Positions 1-11,429 of a DNA stretch of 64,000 nt are shown here, piece by piece. The notes under the pieces are model-generated. The model was not told the DNA's origin, ran no database searches, and was given only the letters and a program-made list of their open reading frames with translations. This DNA comes from Gigaspora margarita (taxonomy: Eukaryota > Glomeromycota > Glomeromycetes > Diversisporales > Gigasporaceae): NCBI GenBank assembly GCA_009809945.1, contig WTPW01000018.1:268368-332367 (forward strand), read 5' to 3'. The position numbers and the translations under genes were made by a program. How positions within the stretch are numbered: position 1 is the stretch's first letter; every line of letters begins with the position of its first letter.

Positions 1-800
1 TTTCACACTCTCTTTCTTAATATAATTTTCTCACTCCTATTCTTTTTGTCATACTTATATTTTATATTTCTTTAAATTATTTTTTAATTATTATTTTTTA
101 ATTAATATATTTAAAAAATTATTAATAATAAATAATTAAAAATATAATTTATTTAACTAAAATATATGAACAATGCTAAGTTATTCATTATGTTAGCTGC
201 ATGACATGCATGTTGCACAGGACCAGTTGATCATGTGTGAAGTTTTGTTGAGTCAGGGATTTGGAAATTTTGAAACTTTTTAAGAGATTAAAATTTTGCC
301 TAAATCGAAATTTATCAAATTTTTTTTGTATTTCTGTATTTCTTTGATTGTGCTGATCATGTATTTGCAATTTCAAATAGTCAAACTGTTGGACTTTCAA
401 AAAACTAGTGCAATGGGTTGCATATTTATGCTACCATCCAACATTTTTAATATATTAACTACTGCAAAAAATTCTTGATTAAGGGCTATATTAGCTAACA
501 TTACAATTATACTTTTCTAACAACAAATGCTATTACAAATTAAGTCACAAATATGGTATATACAATAGTAAGATTTTATTATAATTGATATAATTTAATC
601 ATTAGTTACTATATCAAATTTGTTACAGGACTCAATCATTTTTTGTTCCTATTACCACAGTATATAATTAAGTTGGAGTTAGCTTGTATTGGAACAATTA
701 TATTATAAGAAATTAGTTACAAAACTTACCCATTATTCCCAAAGACAATAACTGATAAACAAAATTAGTTTTTGAAATAATTGTAATAAAATAAGAAGAA
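1..800. other. AT-rich stretch without recognisable gene
   Basis: Only short overlapping open frames occur on opposite strands (around 188-478), as expected by chance in such AT-rich DNA. I see no domain, intron signal or clean repeat boundary here. Confidence 0.6.
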
Positions 801-1486
801 TATATGAAACGAACATATAAATATAAACAAAGGTGAGCAATTTTATTAGCTGATGTAAATCAGGTAATTGGCAAGAGTTTTTCAGCATTTTGATTGGTTG
901 TTCATTTTTCAGGTTGGAGACTTCAGCTAGGGGTGATATTAACTGAAAAATTAATTCAAATAGCCTTAGTAGTATCATTGTTAAATAGCATATGGCATGT
1001 TAAACAACATGTTAATATGCTAAAAAACAAATTAACATGTCATATATAAATTCAAATGTATATAAATGAATAAATTTGATTTCAATAAAGATGGACAACA
1101 AGTAGAAAAGTTCCTTTCGATTTTACTAAGCAAGTAAGCTAGTATAGTACTAAAGAGATCTTTATTTGAGTAAATCAGAAACTTATCTCTTAGTAACTTA
1201 TATAGTTAAATCGATCAAATGTATATGCTCTCCTACCTTAAGATATTTGAAGTTGATTCTTTGGTTAACATCACTTTTCCAGGACTCAAAAGGAAAGTGA
1301 GTAAAATAAACCAAATATATAAAATGAACATATAAAAATGAACAAATATGGGCAGTTCCATGGAAAATGTAAATCAGATGACTGACAAGAGTTATCCAGC
1401 ATTTTGGTTAGTTGTTTGGGAGGAGGCTTCAACTAAGAGAAGGGTGATATATTAACTGAAAAATTAACTTCAAACGGTCTTAATAG
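801..1486 (+). repeat. Diverged direct repeat, two copies of about 170 bp
   Basis: Copy 1 (801-972) and copy 2 (1316-1486) share the order ATGAACATATAAA, TGTAAATCAG, CAAGAGTT-TCCAGCATTTTG, GGTGATAT-ATTAACTGAAAA and a CTTAATAG-like end. They differ by many substitutions and small gaps. No open frame crosses either copy, so this is an old duplication of non-coding DNA. Confidence 0.6.
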
Positions 1487-1578
1487 TTATAGTTGTGATT
1501 ATTATTGTAGTGATCTACAAATTTGATCAAAAACTATGTACGTACATTGTAAGAGGCAAAAATGAATCTTATATTTAA

Positions 1579-1928
1579 GAGTAGGGTGAACATCGATCAT
1601 TTTTACTAGTGATCACATTACTAATTTTTTTACAATAACATTCAATTGAAATCAGGTGATGATCATATAATATTTAAATTGTGTAACCTAGGCAAATTTT
1701 GTTCAACCTAGAAAGAATTAATGGTATATACAAGTATGTTTTTTTTAAATAATACAGGGGTTCAAATTATTATAATTAGAATTAGAGGGTCTAATATAAC
1801 TACTCCAAAACTTTTATGAAAATTGATTATATTTTTAAAAACTTTTATATGTAACATGTGTTCAATTTTTGTGTAATATTTTTTGGTTGATCTACTTATA
1901 TAAGAAATGATCTACATTCACCCTACCC
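1579..1928. mobile_element. MITE with GGGTAGGGTG termini flanked by TTAA
   Basis: The left end (GAGTAGGGTGAACATCGATC) and the reverse complement of the right end (GGGTAGGGTGAATGTAGATC) form an inverted repeat of more than 20 bp. Both sides are flanked by TTAA (1575-1578 and 1929-1932). A longer relative with the same termini lies at 40,916-42,056. TTAA targets are typical of piggyBac and Kolobok transposases; no transposase is encoded here. Confidence 0.65.
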
Positions 1929-1968
1929 TTAAAGTCACTACTATCCACTCCAAAATCAACTCTAATAA

Positions 1969-2132
1969 GGGTAGTGACAAATATTAAGTAATATCTTGAG
2001 GGAGGGAGGGGGTCTCTGATTGTCTTACGTTAAATATATTAATTTATAATAGCCAATCAGATTTCTCTTATATGGGGGGGAGGGGGGTAGAGAGTATAGT
2101 AAAAAAATATTATGTAATATTTGTCACTACCC
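1969..2132. mobile_element. PIF/Harbinger-like (Tourist-type) MITE, TAA target duplication
   Basis: This 164-bp element has terminal inverted repeats starting GGGTAGTGACAAATATTA. It is flanked on both sides by TAA (1966-1968 and 2133-2135). A 3-bp TWA duplication with a GG-start TIR is the hallmark of PIF/Harbinger elements. The interior holds G-runs (GGGAGGGAGGGGG and a second G-run near 2074-2087) and no open frame. Confidence 0.7.
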
Positions 2133-2135
2133 TAA

Positions 2136-3104
2136 CAGTAAAGCTTCAATTGAGGCATCGATAGATTTGGTCTGAGTAACTAGGGTCATAATAGAACTCT
2201 AGACTATATCATAAATTTCTAATATTAGATTACAGGATTTGGACTTATTTTACAAATTTTTTGCATCGGGAGGGTTACCAGTTCATAATATAAACCAATT
2301 TATTAATTTAAAAATCTTTCAGGATAATTACTAGAGCTAAAACTTGCTAGTGTGGAGAAGTATACAAGACCCCTTTTTGCTTTAAAAAAGTATAATTCTT
2401 AAGATGAGCTCTAACCTTTAAAAAAAAAAAAGTGTTAGCTCTAAGAAATTTTCTCTTTAACCAAAAATTGCTTTAATAATCATATTATATTTACCTTGCA
2501 CTCTTAGAATATTCATTATTCTAAATAAAGTTGTGCATTAGTTGTGACTTTGTAACCTACATTTTGAACTCTGTTCAGTATAATCCAATTAAAGAAAGAT
2601 TGAATTAATAACCTTTTATACAAAAACATAAATCGATTAACCTTGATTACCTGATTTATCATACAATTTAATCCATTCTATTGTTAGAGTCCTTGATCAC
2701 ATAATGATTGATAATAATATTAACAATTGCATTAGAGCCTTTCAACCTTTGCAACTAGAATAAAGAAGAATTATAAATAGAGTGAGTTTTAAACAAATAG
2801 AAGAACTATTCACAAGAAATCTCAGAGATACTTACCTTTAAGGATAGCAAGTCACTATGTCAATTATCAAATTTTTTCCATTTTCAATTGGACATCAGCA
2901 AGACCCTAAAAGAACTTCAGACCCAGAACAAATCAATGACGCCTCTTTTTGCCTACCAATTCAAGGTTCAAAAGCCTTGTACTATTAAAAGACATTGGTT
3001 TGATTAGATAGTGGTATTGTTAGTAGTTTTTAACATATACCCAATACTCACCACTTTCACAACTTGCAGCATGTAATTATGAATAAGCCATTGTAGTTTA
3101 TATC
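2136..3104. other. AT-rich intergenic stretch
   Basis: No coding signal, tandem repeat or paired termini recognised. Confidence 0.5.
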
Positions 3105-3400
3105 AGTAATAATGAAAAGGTGTGTTAGTATATATTAGAATTATCACAATTTCTATTGTGAATTACTATAAAAAATTCTGTTACAAACTTACTTGGCATA
3201 TAATACGTTTAAAGATTGAGTTTGCAATGAAATTATTGTGGCTTCTATGCAGAATTATATAAGAAATTCCTATACAAAACTTGCTCATTATTCTAATAAT
3301 CACAATATGTGGTTGGAGCTGAGTTAGTTCGTATTGAAATTATTATAGCTTCTATTATGATTTACTGCTATAAACCTTACCATTCTAGTTGTCTGTATCT
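3105..3400 (+). repeat. Degenerate tandem repeat of about 100 bp, dispersed family
   Basis: Successive units carry GTTAGT-TGTATTGAAATTATT, TTCTATTATGAATTACTATAAA and ACAAACTTACTCATTATT. The same unit recurs around 640-730, 29,160-29,760 and 32,100-32,280. The units are too diverged for an exact period. Confidence 0.5.
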
Positions 3401-3513
3401 CAATCTAATTTCAAAGATACAAAGTGTGCATAACGAATAGAAGTCAATCTTTTAAATCTCAAAAAACAAAGTGTGTATAACAAATGAAAGTTGATTTTTT
3501 TTTAAAAAAAATA

Positions 3514-3921
3514 TATTAATTCATAGTGATAGATTAATTACAAATTATGATGAATCTATTACAAAATTAACATGCAAATAAATAGATTGTCATAATTGTT
3601 CATATTTTAAATATTCTCACAGTCTAATTACAGTTTTTGGATACAGCAAATAAAAAATGGCAAAGTGCCAAAAATATTTTATCAGTATTGATAACTAATA
3701 GCAATCGATTTTTGACTAGTAGTAATAGGATATTAATTCATAGTAATAGATCAATTACAAATTATGATGACATTAACATGCAAATAAATAGATCATCATA
3801 TTGTTCATATTTTAAATATTCTTATAGTCTGATTACTGTTTTTGGATATGGCAAATTAAAAATGGCAAAGTGGCAAAAATATTTTATTGGTATCGATAAC
3901 TGATAGCAATCGATTTTTGAC
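3514..3921 (+). repeat. Tandem duplication, two units of about 200 bp
   Basis: Unit A (3514-3717) and unit B (3731-3921) both run from TATTAATTCATAGT through AACATGCAAATAAATAGAT, TTCATATTTTAAATATTCT and AAAAATGGCAAAGTG to GATAGCAATCGATTTTTGAC. They differ by point changes and a short internal gap. The 88-codon open frame crossing unit B is low-complexity and not supported as a gene. Confidence 0.75.
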
Positions 3922-4454
3922 AAGTATATAATAAAATTAGTATCCACCTGACCACAACATATACACACAATTACAAATATATTTCTCACACAATCATTCA
4001 ATATACATTACACATGCACATGTATTATCCTGCGCCAATTTCTTTACGCATATGCACAATGAAGCAATTATACATAATGTATGATATTTTCACAATATCT
4101 AATAAAATAGGAAAAATCTGATAAATATAGTACCTTCCAAAATAGAAAAAAATATAGCACACCAAAAAGTTGAACAGAACTATCCCTCCACATTTCATGT
4201 GATCATACTAGTATAAGAATAAAACTATAATTTTATATGGTTTTTTAAAAAAATTTAATATTTGGGAACTTTACATAACATTGAAAATGTTATTGGCTTA
4301 TATATATAGTTTTTGTAAATTTAGTAAGTTTATAAATTCAAAAATTTTTTACTATAACATTTTAAGATGTAGTTTAAATTAATAATAATTAAATATTTGT
4401 TAAGTAATTTTTTTGTAAGAATTATATTATTATTATATAGAGTTTAGCTCACTT
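3922..4454. other. AT-rich spacer before SINE
   Basis: No feature recognised. Its last bases form the left target duplication of the following SINE (4455-4469). Confidence 0.5.
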
Positions 4455-4469
4455 AAATTTATATTAAAT

Positions 4470-5450
4470 GGAGTGTGGCGACTTAGAGAAGTTGGTAAGT
4501 TGTCACCCCAAGTGGCAAGTCTAGGGTTCAAATCCCACTAGTAACACTTTGGAAAATAGGCCTGTGTTTGGTAACCATTTCTCTTCGTAGGTCCTTTGGT
4601 ACACCATCTTGAATGGAAGCTGCCGGGTGCACAAAAAATCCAAGGATCAGAAAGTGGATACCCATTTGGAAGTTCTGAATAAGGAAGTAGCAAAGATCTT
4701 TGATAGTGCTAACCATAACTAGAATATCAGAAACCAGAGCCAGAGAACTGGACGACAAGATCCTCAAGGAGGGGATTCACCAACCTGGCCACTAGAGTTG
4801 CACTAGAGGAAAAGGACATGCATTATGGAAGCATGGACCAAGGAAAAGGAGACCTAAAGCATTCTAATGCTGAGCTGACTGATTCTTCTGGGCCAATAGT
4901 TTGGAAGTTTGGGAATACTGAGGAAGGACCAATAGGAAGGTTGTGGTGGGTATCAGGATTGGAGTGAACCTCATAAGGGCAAAAGTAGGTAATAGTAGTG
5001 GTTTAATGATTAGCTCTGACTGCAAGTATATAGGTAAAGCTGTAGCGTAAGTTACCAAAGTGTAGGTAATACCTGTGTGGGACAGGGACTGCTCTACCAA
5101 GTGTGCTACAAGGATAAACTAGTCCTAAGGGGATTCTGCAAGCATCTGGAACTGGCCTTGACTGACTTATGTAATGGAGGACTGTACTGGTGATACAAGA
5201 AGGATTTGGCAAGAGAAGCATAGATCAGAGGGTTTAAATAGGTAACCCCTTAGTTGGGTTGCAGGTATAGCAACTAGTGTAGGTGTAGAACCTTCAGCCG
5301 GACTACTTAAATTAAACAACCAAAAGTTGTACATGTGGCTTGTTGTACTCTTGTTTATGTAACAAATATCAGGGTGCCCCTGGAGGCACCCATGATCTGA
5401 CTTACTTGAATAAAAGCCTTTTCCCATAGTGGTAACTTTGACATAAAAAA
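4470..5450 (+). mobile_element. Long tRNA-headed SINE (family A) with poly(A) tail and 15-bp target duplication
   Basis: A perfect 15-bp target-site duplication (AAATTTATATTAAAT, 4455-4469 and 5451-5465) brackets this 981-bp unit. The first 70 bp resemble a tRNA gene: a D-arm-like stretch near 4475-4500 and a perfect B box (GTTCAAATC) at 4526-4534. The 3' end is a run of A's. The body is clearly less AT-rich than its surroundings. Minus-strand open frames of 72-86 codons inside it show no recognisable domain. At nearly 1 kb it is long for a SINE. It shares no obvious body sequence with the other tRNA-headed element at 26,887. The structure is directly visible; mobilisation by a LINE is inference. 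Confidence 0.85.
4526..4534 (+). promoter_or_regulatory. RNA polymerase III B box in SINE head
   Basis: GTTCAAATC matches the B-box consensus GWTCRANNC exactly and lies about 45 bp after a D-arm-like stretch, the spacing expected of an internal pol III promoter. Confidence 0.7.
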
Positions 5451-5688
5451 AAATTTATATTAAATATTGATATAATTGGAATTTATATAATTCTGTAATA
5501 TTATATATTTATTAAAGTTTTTATAATAAGTTATCTATACAACTATATTTTATAAAGACCAGAAATAGATAAACCAATAAATTATATTATTCTAAATCTT
5601 TTTGTAATTGAAAACAACTAAACTGTTTTCTATTTTTACTAACTAGCAATTTAATATTTATAAATTTAATTATTTTAAACTGCTAGAT

Positions 5689-7682
5689 AGTGCTCCTACA
5701 GACTGGATTCGAACTAAACTTTAGTCAAGTCTGAGTCTTGTCTGATATTCAAATTGGACTTAGACTTTTATATTCAGGCTTTATAGTCAAGTCTGAGTTC
5801 AGTTTGGGTCTGGTCCAAAGTTTGTAAACGGTTTGATTCTGAATATATTTATATTTATTTTTGTGCTAAACAAGTTTACTTAGTGCTTGATGTTAGAATT
5901 AATTAGAATTTTATTAATAAAATTCTATAAAATCTTATAATTCACAAAATTTTATTAATTAATTCTAACTTTAAGCACAAAATTAACTTGTTCAGCATCT
6001 AAAATACATCAAATCAGCAAAATATTTTATTTTACTTGAATTTTAAAGATTAGATGTATAATTTTTGATTTTTGATCAAAAAAGCCAAATTTAAGTATCT
6101 TTTCTCCAAAGTTTAAGTAAAATTAAAATAACTCTACCAATTTAATATATTTTCAGATGCTGAACAAGTTTACTTAGTACAGTCAAACATCCATAAATGC
6201 AATGTGTACAGACAAGTCTATAATTTACATTTAGAGAGGTATTGCATTTATGAAGAGCCAATTAAATTGTTGCTTTAAAGATTTGATCATTAAATTTGTA
6301 TAACTTCTATTAAAAACAGTATAACCTATCTTAAATACTAAAATTTGATTGGCTACATGCATTTAGGAAGGTAGTATAATATAGAAAATTATTTGAAAGA
6401 ACATGCATTTAAAGAATATAGAACATGCATTTAGCACTAATAATTCTTATAGACAAGGCTAAAATGTGCATTTAAGGAGATATTGCATTTATAGAGATGT
6501 ATATTAAGTTAGAATTAATTAGTAAAATTTTGTGATTAATATGATTTTATAGATTTTTATTAATAAAATTCTATAAAATCTATTAATTACAAAATTTTAC
6601 TAATTAATTCTAACTTAATACACTAAGTAAACTTGTTCAATACCTAAAAATACATTAAATTGGCAGGGTTGTTTTTTTTATTTTACTTGAAATTAGAGAA
6701 ATGATGCTTAAATTTGGCTTATTTGATCAAAAATCAAATTTGTAGTTATTCTTCTAAATTTTAAATAAAATAAAAAAATTTAGCCAATATAATGTATTTT
6801 AGATTGTAAACAAGTTTATTTAGTGCATAAAGTTAGAATTAATTAGTAAAATCTTGTGAATTATAAGATTTTATAAAATTTATTAATAAAATTCAGATTT
6901 AATTCTAACTTAATGCACTAAATAAACTTATCTGACAAACTCATATAATCATGAAAAATTTCTTACTGTTATTTTTTTATGTGTTATAACATAATCATGT
7001 TTATTCAAATTAAAACATAGCAGGTGACTCCCTACCAATCATAATCATAAATTGCCAGATAATACTATTATTGAACAAGTTGGTGAATACAGTAATTTGA
7101 CAAATAATTAGCTACATGTATCACAAAGCAGCAAGTGATCATTTGCCAAATTACAATTATTTGCCAATTTTTGCCCAATAATGTATACTTATTAGCATCT
7201 AAAAAATACATTAAATTGGCAGAATTATTTTTATTTACTTGAAATTTGAAGAAAAGATATTTAAATTTAGCTTTTTTGATCAAAACTCAAAACTATCTAT
7301 TAATTCTCTAAATTTAAAGTAAAATAAAAATAATTCTGCTAAGTTGATGTATTTTTAGGTGCTTGACAAGTTTACTTAGTGCATAAACTTATTAATAAAA
7401 ATTTGTGAGTTATAAGATTTTATAGAATTTTATTAATAAAATTCTATAAAATCTTATAATTCATAAAATTTTACTAATCAATTCCAACTTCATGCACTAA
7501 GTAAACTTGTTTAGACTAAAATATACATATAAATATATTCAAATTCAGACCAGTTTGCAAAATTCAGACCAGATCCAGAGCAAACTCATAAATGAGTCTG
7601 AGTCTGGTCTAAAGTTTGAAATTAGTAAAATATTAAGTCTAGTCTAATCCCAAACTGGACCTGAACTGGACCTAGAAGTATA
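5689..7682. mobile_element. hAT-type non-autonomous element filled with palindromes (copy 1)
   Basis: Flanks TGCTAGAT (5681-5688) and TACTAGAT (7683-7690) match at 7 of 8 bases. The ends AGTGCTCCTA and, reverse-complemented, TATACTTCTA look like decayed copies of AGTGTTCCTA. Just inside lie mirrored TCTGAGTCTGGTC/CAGACCAG-rich stretches (about 5700-5850 and 7535-7680). The centre is an array of alternating palindromes. No transposase is encoded. The same architecture recurs at 11,863-13,719. Confidence 0.55.
5860..7515. repeat. Array of alternating AT-rich palindromic modules (period about 330 bp)
   Basis: Module type 1 is a near-perfect palindrome of about 140 bp. It starts AACAAGTTTACTTAGTGC, has a central TTTTATTAATAAAATT, and ends GCACTAAGTAAACTTGTT; clear copies lie at about 5868-5996, 6500-6640, 6800-6935 and 7365-7515. 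Module type 2 fills the gaps and is itself dyadic (TACATCAAATTGGCA mirrored by TGCCAATTTGATGTA, centred on TTTTTGATCAAAAATC). The modules alternate, so every stretch of the array can fold back on itself. Confidence 0.75.
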
Positions 7683-7995
7683 TACTAGATTAATAAACCC
7701 AATTTTTTATTAGGCCATTTGAATTTATAATTTTGTTTAATGTTCCCTTAAGAAGCTTAAGTGTGGTGGAGGGAGGGGGGTTAAATTAAACAAACATATT
7801 AAAATTGCAAAAAATAAACACATTATTATTGGTCGACTTATAAGCACGTGACTTATTGGAATCCTAAAACGAGATGAGCATTCTGATTGGTCTGTTTAAT
7901 TCTAAGGGGGAGCTCTTAGAGCTGGTAGGGGGAGAACGTTAAACAAAATTGTAATTTCGAACAGCCTTACTTTATATATTTATATAAAGAACATA
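7683..7995. other. Spacer with G-rich runs
   Basis: Contains GGAGGGAGGGGGG near 7770 and GGTAGGGGGAG near 7925 around an AT-rich core. No gene recognised; possibly an old MITE, but I cannot pair its ends. Confidence 0.4.
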
Positions 7996-8578
7996 AGGGA
8001 GATTAAGGTATTATGACGAAGTGGGTATTGTGATGAATTTGGTATATCTCATGATCCAGCAGTCAGAATTGAATGATTTGTATACCATTCGATTTGTCTC
8101 ACTGTGACGAATCGAATGGTACCAAATTTATTCATTTCTAATCACTGGATCATGAGATAATCCTTATTCGTCATAATATCTCCCTCGTCATAATATATAG
8201 AATATAATAGCTAAAGATATTATGACAAATCAGGATATCTTGTGATCCAGTGATCAGAATCGGGCGAAATTTACACCATTCGATTCCTCTCATAGAGTGG
8301 GATTGAATGGTGTAGGTTTCATCTGATTGAGATCATGGGATCACAAGGTAATCCCAATTTGTCACAATACCTCAACAGCCAAAATTTTCTTATTTTTTTT
8401 AGAAATAATTCAACTTTAAATATATTGTGATCCAATAATCTGAGTCGAATAATTTTGGTATCATTCAACGCAGCTCAATAAGATGAATTAGATGATACCA
8501 AAATCATTCGATTTTGATAAATGTATCATGTGATACGATCTAATATATTTAACTTCGTCATAATACCTTAATCTCCCT
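7996..8578. mobile_element. Tc1/mariner-type MITE with 26-bp perfect TIR and three nested palindromes
   Basis: Both ends read AGGGAGATTAAGGTATTATG and continue as a perfect 26-bp inverted repeat, flanked by TA (7994-7995 and 8579-8580). Inside are three successive palindromic modules. Each carries a GATCCAGTGATCAGAATCG arm and a core in which CCATTCGATT is mirrored by AATCGAATGG. Decayed relatives of the core occur at 22,050-22,170 (in another element) and 53,440-53,560. No open frame. Confidence 0.8.
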
Positions 8579-8885
8579 TATTTTTCAAACTTAATGTTCT
8601 CAAAAAAACTTTATTAGAAAATATTTTAATTTTTGTAAATGTTCTCAAATTAAAAGTGATGTTCTTATAAGAACATGAGAACATAAGATTTCCAATACTG
8701 GTCCAGACCAGACTAATCAACAACTCAAGTTTTGACAATCAATTGGCATAACATAAGCAGTATGATTACTTGTTGCAATTGCTAGCTCATATAATTATAC
8801 CATTACTTTACCAGTTGATTTCTTGACATACTGAGGAATACTATAATTATTTTGTCCAACTCTTTTGATATATTGCAGTCAGGGC

Positions 8886-9103
8886 TAGTGTTTAAAATTC
8901 AATGTTCTCAGTTTTCTCAAAGAACATTATACAATTTTTAGAAACATAAATTATTAAAATATGTTCTCTATTTGAGAACATTCAAAAAATTTTTTTAATA
9001 TTAAAAAAATTTATATAAAGAATATTAAAATTTTACTAAGAACATTAAGAAATAAAAATGTTCTTTTTGAGAATATAAAACCAAATTTGAATTTTAAACA
9101 CTA
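8886..9103. mobile_element. hAT-type MITE with 8-bp target duplication GTCAGGGC
   Basis: The 218-bp element has perfect ends TAGTGTTTAAAATTCAA and TTGAATTTTAAACACTA. It is bracketed by GTCAGGGC at 8878-8885 and 9104-9111. Eight-base duplications with TAGTG-type ends fit hAT elements. It split the left terminus of the surrounding element, so it is the younger insertion. Confidence 0.85.
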
Positions 9104-9111
9104 GTCAGGGC

Positions 9112-9539
9112 ATATTCAAATTAAAGATTATTTGAGATCAAAAATCTAGAATAATCTACCAAATTTGGCAAAATTTGATTGGCCCAATCACGTTTTTTTA
9201 CATTATTTTCTCTCAATAATTTCACAAGATTTTTACTTATACTTATTACCAATTGATATTTGAAATAATAATGTAAAACCTTTACTTTTGATTATTCCAA
9301 TTAATCCCTGATTATAACTTGAGCTAAAAAAAAGTAAGTGAGACCTTAAGATCAGGATTTTTTAACACAAAATTTGCTGTTGGAACAAGTGAACTTATGA
9401 GTATTGTTATTACTATTAGGGTGTTGTTTGTAGAATCACCATTTTTTGGTATGATTTTTTTTGGTTTATTAAACTTTTTTATTAGAACTAAAGCTTTTCT
9501 TTCTTTTGTATAGTGAGTTCTTGGACATATTACATAGTT
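9112..9539. other. Non-coding interior of the CAGTCAGGG element
   Basis: AT-rich. A minus-strand open frame (9324-9587) runs into the adjacent minisatellite and shows no domain, so I do not call it a gene. Confidence 0.45.
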
Positions 9540-10200
9540 AGTTTTTGGATATAGCATACTAGAGTTAGATTTGTTTAGAAGTAGCATAGTAGAGTTAGAT
9601 TTGGGACTTATAGTATAGTAGAGTTAGCTTCAAGACAGAAAGAGCATGGTAGAGTTAGATTTTTTGGATATAGCACAGTAGTTTAATTTTTTGTACATAG
9701 CATAGTAGAGTTAGATTTTGGACATAGCATAGTAGAGTTAGATTTTTTGGACATAGCACGTAGATTTAGATTTTTTGAATGTAGCACAATAGAGTTAGAT
9801 TTTTTGGATATAGCATAATAGAGTTGGATTTTTTGAACATAGCACAGTAGGTTAGATTTTTAAACATAGCACAGTAGATTGGATTTGGTATAGATAGCAT
9901 GGTAGAGTTTGATTTTTTGAACATAGCATGGTAGAGTTAGATTTTTTGAACATAGCACAGTAAAGTTGGATTTTGAACAGGTAGTATAGTAGAGTTGAAT
10001 TCAGGACAGGTAGCACAGTAGAGTTGGATTAGAACAGGTAGCATATTAGAGTTGAATTCAGGACAGGTAGCACAATAGTAAATTAAATTGTAATTAGATT
10101 CAGAATTTATAGCATAATATATTTAGATTAGTAGTATAGTAGTTAGATTTAGAATTTATAGCATGGTAATTTGGTTTGGAATTATTAATACAGTAGTAAG
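9540..10200 (+). repeat. Minisatellite, unit about 29-35 bp
   Basis: Roughly twenty imperfect units of the form TAGCATAGTAGAGTTAGATT followed by TTTTGGACA. The first half is more regular. Later units (from about 9960) carry a variant in which the spacer becomes CAGGACAGGTAGCA. The length variation suggests expansion by slippage or unequal exchange. Confidence 0.85.
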
Positions 10201-10295
10201 ATATAACAATAATAAATAAATAATTATAAAATTTTTTTGTATTTTTTTTATTTTTTATTTTATTATTTTGAATTAATGTAAATATACCCATAGGG

Positions 10296-10574
10296 CAGTG
10301 TTGTCACGAGACAGCTTTGGACAATGATTTGGACAATTTTGGACAATTTTGAACAATTAAATAAAGTAAAATTACTTAAAATTTTATTAAGATAACCTAT
10401 TTTAATTTTAACTGAAATGTGTTCAGCACCTAAAAAATATTTAGTTATATATTTTTTAGATAGATTTATTAATTATTAAAGCCTGGACAAGCTTTGGACA
10501 ATCTTGGATATTTGAACAATTTTGGACATGGACAAGCCAAAAAAGGCTGTGGACAGCCAAAATGTACAACACTG
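10296..10574. mobile_element. hAT-type MITE, CAGTGTTGT ends
   Basis: The ends CAGTGTTGT and ACAACACTG are perfect inverted repeats, and subterminal TTTGGACAA motifs recur in both halves. Flanks CCATAGGG (10,288-10,295) and TCATAGGG (10,575-10,582) match at 7 of 8 bases. 279 bp, no coding capacity. Confidence 0.75.
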
Positions 10575-10648
10575 TCATAGGGTACATTAAATTTTTTGTA
10601 CCCTTTATTTTGATCATACAATATTACAAAAACTGTAATACCAATATA

Positions 10649-10690
10649 GGTTAGGGTTAGGGTGAGAACTATTTTAGGGTTAGGGTTAGA
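10649..10690 (+). repeat. Interstitial telomere-like TTAGGG repeats
   Basis: Two short runs, GGTTAGGGTTAGGGTG and TTAGGGTTAGGGTTAG, are separated by about ten bases. They are too short and too far internal to be a telomere. Confidence 0.7.
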
Positions 10691-11173
10691 GTTTAGGCTA
10701 TTATATAGTAAAATCATTTAAGAAAAACTTTTTATTAATACACAAAGGTGGTTTAGTATGCAATTTCTTGTGAAATAAGCTATTTTTGTCAAAATGAACA
10801 TTTGTGTTAAATTTTTCTGATTGCGTAATATAATATCTTATCTTAAATTTTATTGCAATCTATATAGGTCATATGATAGAGTATATGTACCTTAGGGTAT
10901 ATATAATAAACTCTATTATTTTTTATGTATATTTTGTATTTTTTTATTTGATAATTTTTATATTATATAGCATACAAGTGTTAAATACCAGTAGTGTGAT
11001 TTATCAACATCCTTTTATTAATTATTTTTTTTTTATTTGTTTTAAATGATTTTTTATCATATTTTGTTTTAATTCAGTTAAAATTTGTATAGACTCTAGA
11101 ATCTTCTAACTGCTAATCATTTCCAAATAAGATGCAGATCATTGATGTCCAAATTGGAAATATGCCCTGACTG

Positions 11174-11429
11174 TATTGAAAATAGTTATAGCTGATTGAC
11201 TGTCCAGTTTTGGTTTAAAGAAGTAGATTTCAAGCTGTGGTTGCTATAAGTGAGGGACAAAGAAGTATAAGTTTTAAGTGTTATTAAAGAATATGTACCA
11301 ATAATCAAATCACTCTACTTGCCAGATATAATTGCCTTTTTTGACTAAGATGATCATAGATTAAACACCATACTAATTTGCAGAGTGACTGACCTGCCAT
11401 ACCAGGTATCAATAGTCTTCTTCTAATTA
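11174..11429. other. AT-rich spacer
   Basis: No coding signal, tandem repeat or paired termini recognised. The first bases (11,174-11,178) are the right target duplication of the preceding element. Confidence 0.4.

Larger units (their letters stand above)
8876..11173. mobile_element. Non-autonomous TIR element, CAGTCAGGGCATATT ends, 5-bp target duplication
   Basis: CAGTCAGGGCATATT starts at 8876 (interrupted by a later 218-bp MITE that duplicated GTCAGGGC). Its exact reverse complement ends at 11,173. TATTG flanks both sides (8871-8875 and 11,174-11,178). The interior holds a roughly 30-bp minisatellite, a hAT-type MITE, telomere-like repeats and no transposase frame. The large palindrome at 14,000-14,942 has closely similar ends. 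Confidence 0.65.

Noticed and set aside
188-978. Short open frames on both strands in the first kilobase
   Set aside because: 60-81 codons, overlapping on opposite strands, low complexity, no domain or intron signals.
4475-4550. tRNA gene
   Set aside because: Only the B box and a D-arm-like stretch are tRNA-like. No acceptor stem pairs, and the unit continues into a 981-bp retroposon with a poly(A) tail.
4528-5427. Four minus-strand frames of 72-86 codons within SINE family A
   Set aside because: They overlap in different frames, show no domain, and lie in a retroposon whose transcription would run on the plus strand.
10649-10690. Chromosome end or telomere fusion
   Set aside because: The runs are under 45 bp, degenerate and inside a transposon.
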